Assembly (NCBI RefSeq): GCF_900129355.1
Contig: NZ_FQVL01000014.1
Span: forward strand, 1-64,000
Direction of reading: 5' to 3'
Length of the DNA: 64,000 nt
Origin: Seinonella peptonophila
GTDB lineage: Bacteria > Bacillota > Bacilli > Thermoactinomycetales > Thermoactinomycetaceae
The notes beneath the pieces were generated by a model. The model saw nothing but the letters and a program-made list of their open reading frames with translations, searched no databases and was not told the origin of the DNA. Each line of letters opens with the position of its first letter. Within the stretch, counting starts at the first letter, position 1. The translations under genes and the position numbers were made by a program. This document shows positions 62,272 to 64,000 of this stretch, piece by piece.

Positions 62272-63000
62272 TTATGTTCCAAAAAATGCACGTAACGCAT
62301 GGGGCAGGTCAATTTGCCAAAGTCCCCAGGTGTGATCACCTTCGCGTTCTATATACATCACTTGCGCTTCTTTTTGTGTAAGAGCTTCATAAACCTCACG
62401 ATTTCGGGTGACTAAATCTAAATGTCCAAAGTGAGTAGGCACAGCCGTCTCTGATAAACCAACCGACTGATATATTTCTAAATGGGATAAGTCACGGGAA
62501 AGATGAATCTGTTCGATGGTTGTTTCTAAAAAGGCACCAGATTGGGCCAGTACCCGACTACAGAGTTCTGGATATGTGAGTGCAAAATGAAGTGCTGCGG
62601 TTGCACCTAACGAAGAGCCTGCAACTATAAATTGATCAGGATTAGCTGTTGGTTGGTACTTTTCTTTTATCATCGGTATGACTTCTTGGGCAACAAATTC
62701 AAGATGCTGCATATGTGTTTTTCCGGAAGGCGAGTATTCTTGGTTTCTCTGTTCCTTTTGAATGGGAAGCGCAACCATGATGACTGGATGTATCTCATTT
62801 TGTGCGAGTAGTTGATTGGTTTGTGTGATTAAGCGTCCCATTTGAAAATAATCACGTCCATCGTGGAGTAAGAGGATTGGGTATAATTGATCCGGTTTAT
62901 ATTCAGGAGGGAGTGAAATCAAGATCTCTTTTTCAGCTTGTAAATATACGCTTTTCAATACCTCACGTTGGATATTTCTTTTAAAGATCGATGATGACAT
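62272..63000 (-). CDS. esterase, enterochelin-esterase-like alpha/beta hydrolase
   Basis: A putative esterase (esterase D/YjcH type), 242 residues. It has LYPILLLHDGRDYF near residue 40, the nucleophile Ser in VAGSSLGATAALHFAL (near 128) and the catalytic His in EREGDHTWGLWQ (near 225). Cytoplasmic, no signal peptide. The substrate is unknown; the family includes siderophore and S-formylglutathione esterases. It is divergent from the TPP-riboswitch gene and convergent with the rtcB pair, overlapping their terminator region. Confidence 0.85.
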   Translation of the reverse strand: MSSSIFKRNIQREVLKSVYLQAEKEILISLPPEYKPDQLYPILLLHDGRDYFQMGRLITQTNQLLAQNEIHPVIMVALPIQKEQRNQEYSPSGKTHMQHLEFVAQEVIPMIKEKYQPTANPDQFIVAGSSLGATAALHFALTYPELCSRVLAQSGAFLETTIEQIHLSRDLSHLEIYQSVGLSETAVPTHFGHLDLVTRNREVYEALTQKEAQVMYIEREGDHTWGLWQIDLPHALRAFFGT

Positions 63001-63107
63001 GTATTTGACTCACTCCTTTCAAAGGTATATCGATTATTTTATGTTTATTTTATAGACAATCATTCTTCAAAGACCTATAATGTTCAGCGAACAATAAAAT
63101 ACTATTA

Positions 63108-63194
63108 GGGGAGCTGGAATGGGCCGGCTGAGAAAATGTACCATCATACATTGACCCTGGAACCTGATCCGGATAATGCCGGCGTAGGAAGCGA
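63108..63194 (+). promoter_or_regulatory. TPP riboswitch (thi-box)
   Basis: Contains GGGGAGCTGG, CCGGCTGAGAAA, TTGACCCTGGAACCTGATCCGGATAATGCCGGCG (in two adjoining halves) and GTAGGAAGCG, the conserved TPP riboswitch elements. It precedes thiY, with an intrinsic terminator as expression platform. Confidence 0.96.
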
Positions 63195-63212
63195 TTCTAG
63201 TTCATCGTGGAT

Positions 63213-63252
63213 AAAAAAACACGCCTTTCTGGGTCAGGAAGGTGTTTTTTTC
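63213..63252 (+). terminator. riboswitch-controlled terminator before thiY
   Basis: ACGCCTTTCT/AGGAAGGTGT stem with a 5-nt loop, embedded in A-run and T-run. It follows the TPP aptamer closely and should form when thiamine pyrophosphate is bound. Confidence 0.85.
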
Positions 63253-63326
63253 GTTCATTCTATTATCCGCAAAGAAGGGGATATTTAGGAACGGTTTTAC
63301 AAATGATCCAGAAAGGTGTGAATCAG

Positions 63327-64000
63327 TTGCGTAAATGGTCTTTCATTATTTGCCTGTTTTTGCTTGTTTTTGTAACTGCTTGTAGTAAAAGTGAACAATC
63401 TAATCAGTTAGAACCTGTTACAGTGGTCCTTGATTGGACACCAAATACAAATCATACAGGTCTCTATGTAGCAAAAGCAAAAGGGTATTTTAAAGAGCAA
63501 GGGCTCGATGTGAAAATGATGCAGCCAGAAAGTGTAACGGCTGAGCAATTAGTCGCAAAAGGAAAAGCAAATTTTGGAATTAGTACACAGGAGAGTCTTA
63601 CTTTTGCGCGGATGCAGGGCATACCACTTGTTTCGATTGCGGCGATTATCCAACACAATACCTCTGGTTTTGCTTCGACCATTGATAAAAAGATTGATCG
63701 CCCAAAAGCTTTTGCGGGTAAGGTATACGGTGGATTTGGCTCTCCTGTAGAAAAGCCGATTATCGATACGCTGATGAAGCAGGATGGAGCAGCTAGCCAA
63801 TCAGTACGAATCAATAATGTAGGCAATGTTGACTTTTTTCATGCATTAAAAAAAGGAATTGACTTTATGTGGATTTATCAAGGATGGACTGGAATCGAAG
63901 CTGAGTTGCGCGGATTAAAATTAAACATGGTCTATCTAACAGATTATAGTAAGGATCTTGATTACTATACGCCGATTTTGGCGACCAATGAGCAACAGAT
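63327..64000 (+). CDS. thiY: thiamine-precursor ABC transporter substrate-binding lipoprotein (partial)
   Basis: A NMT1/THI5-like binding protein for a pyrimidine precursor of thiamine (formylaminopyrimidine type), cut by the right edge after about 224 residues. The signal peptide ends in the VTAC lipobox. TVVLDWTPNTNHTGLYVAKAKGYFKEQGLDV is the hallmark N-terminus, followed by NFGISTQESL and DFMWIYQGWTGIEAEL. Start TTG 63327 has AAAGGTG 8 nt upstream; ATG 63303 in the same frame lies before that site. The TPP riboswitch immediately upstream supports the substrate. thiX/thiZ permease genes are expected beyond the edge. Confidence 0.92.
   Translation, partial: MRKWSFIICLFLLVFVTACSKSEQSNQLEPVTVVLDWTPNTNHTGLYVAKAKGYFKEQGLDVKMMQPESVTAEQLVAKGKANFGISTQESLTFARMQGIPLVSIAAIIQHNTSGFASTIDKKIDRPKAFAGKVYGGFGSPVEKPIIDTLMKQDGAASQSVRINNVGNVDFFHALKKGIDFMWIYQGWTGIEAELRGLKLNMVYLTDYSKDLDYYTPILATNEQQ

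Noticed and set aside
62109..62381. 90-codon plus-strand frame after AAAGGAGGAG
   Set aside because: Runs through a terminator and into the antisense of the esterase gene. The protein is not recognisable, though the ribosome site itself is striking.

Overview
The window looks like a chromosomal segment of a low-GC, endospore-former-type Firmicute. Gene order and protein style (yerC-pcrB-pcrA-ligA, ykuU-ykuV-gcvH, pdhABCD, ytqA-ytqB, an Asn-rich PBP1 tail, many TTG/GTG starts preceded by strong AGGAGG-type ribosome sites) fit Bacillales. The bacterial Hen1/Pnkp pair and several lineage-style hypotheticals make Thermoactinomycetaceae my best guess. That is an inference; no rRNA or marker comparison was possible.

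Layout. 0.6-4.6 kb: an Amidase_3 protein that has lost its catalytic Glu, cyclophilin, and UDP-glucose dehydrogenase next to a GalU-like protein with a ruined nucleotide-binding loop. 4.7-15 kb: yerC-pcrB-pcrA-ligA, a secreted transglutaminase-like protein and a class A penicillin-binding protein. 15-20.7 kb: a YkvI-like permease, a PlsY-like protein without PlsY motifs, and the Hen1-Pnkp RNA-repair operon. 21.6-26.8 kb: TetR with a SugE-type exporter, then a cobalamin riboswitch driving btuFCD, adenosyltransferase and a Spx/ArsC-like protein. 26.9-31 kb: lineage-specific hypotheticals, two of which share a sequence module, and an AIM24 protein. 31.4-37.8 kb: peroxiredoxin, YkuV, GcvH, S1-domain protein, SDR, the tRNA-modification pair MnmM/MnmL and a lipoprotein. 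38-43 kb: the pyruvate dehydrogenase operon, with an upstream ORF overlapping pdhA. 43-49 kb: small conserved proteins, Tpx, an ABC ATPase with a lost signature motif, a TcaA-like protein and an orphan AsbF-like enzyme. 49.6-54.5 kb: two PadR systems flanking a gene graveyard (CRISPR Cmr6 remnant, AAA-ATPase-like fragment, LysR with a large internal deletion). 54.5-64 kb: aconitase, IclR, an aromatic-acid-exporter-type protein, RtcB with a membrane-anchored GRDP-like partner, an esterase, and a TPP riboswitch ahead of a truncated thiY.

The most unusual signal is in 5' leaders. Four unlinked genes (pcrA, the AIM24 gene, the ykuU-type peroxiredoxin and tpx) have no ribosome site at the normal distance. 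Each has a strong one 35-59 nt upstream, with a stable hairpin filling the gap, so that folding leaves about 8-11 nt between ribosome site and start codon. Two of the four are thiol peroxidases. This suggests that structure-bridged initiation is used repeatedly in this genome.

Other themes are two independent RNA-repair routes (Hen1/Pnkp and RtcB), several apparent pseudoenzymes, and strong palindromic operators next to the TetR and PadR regulators.
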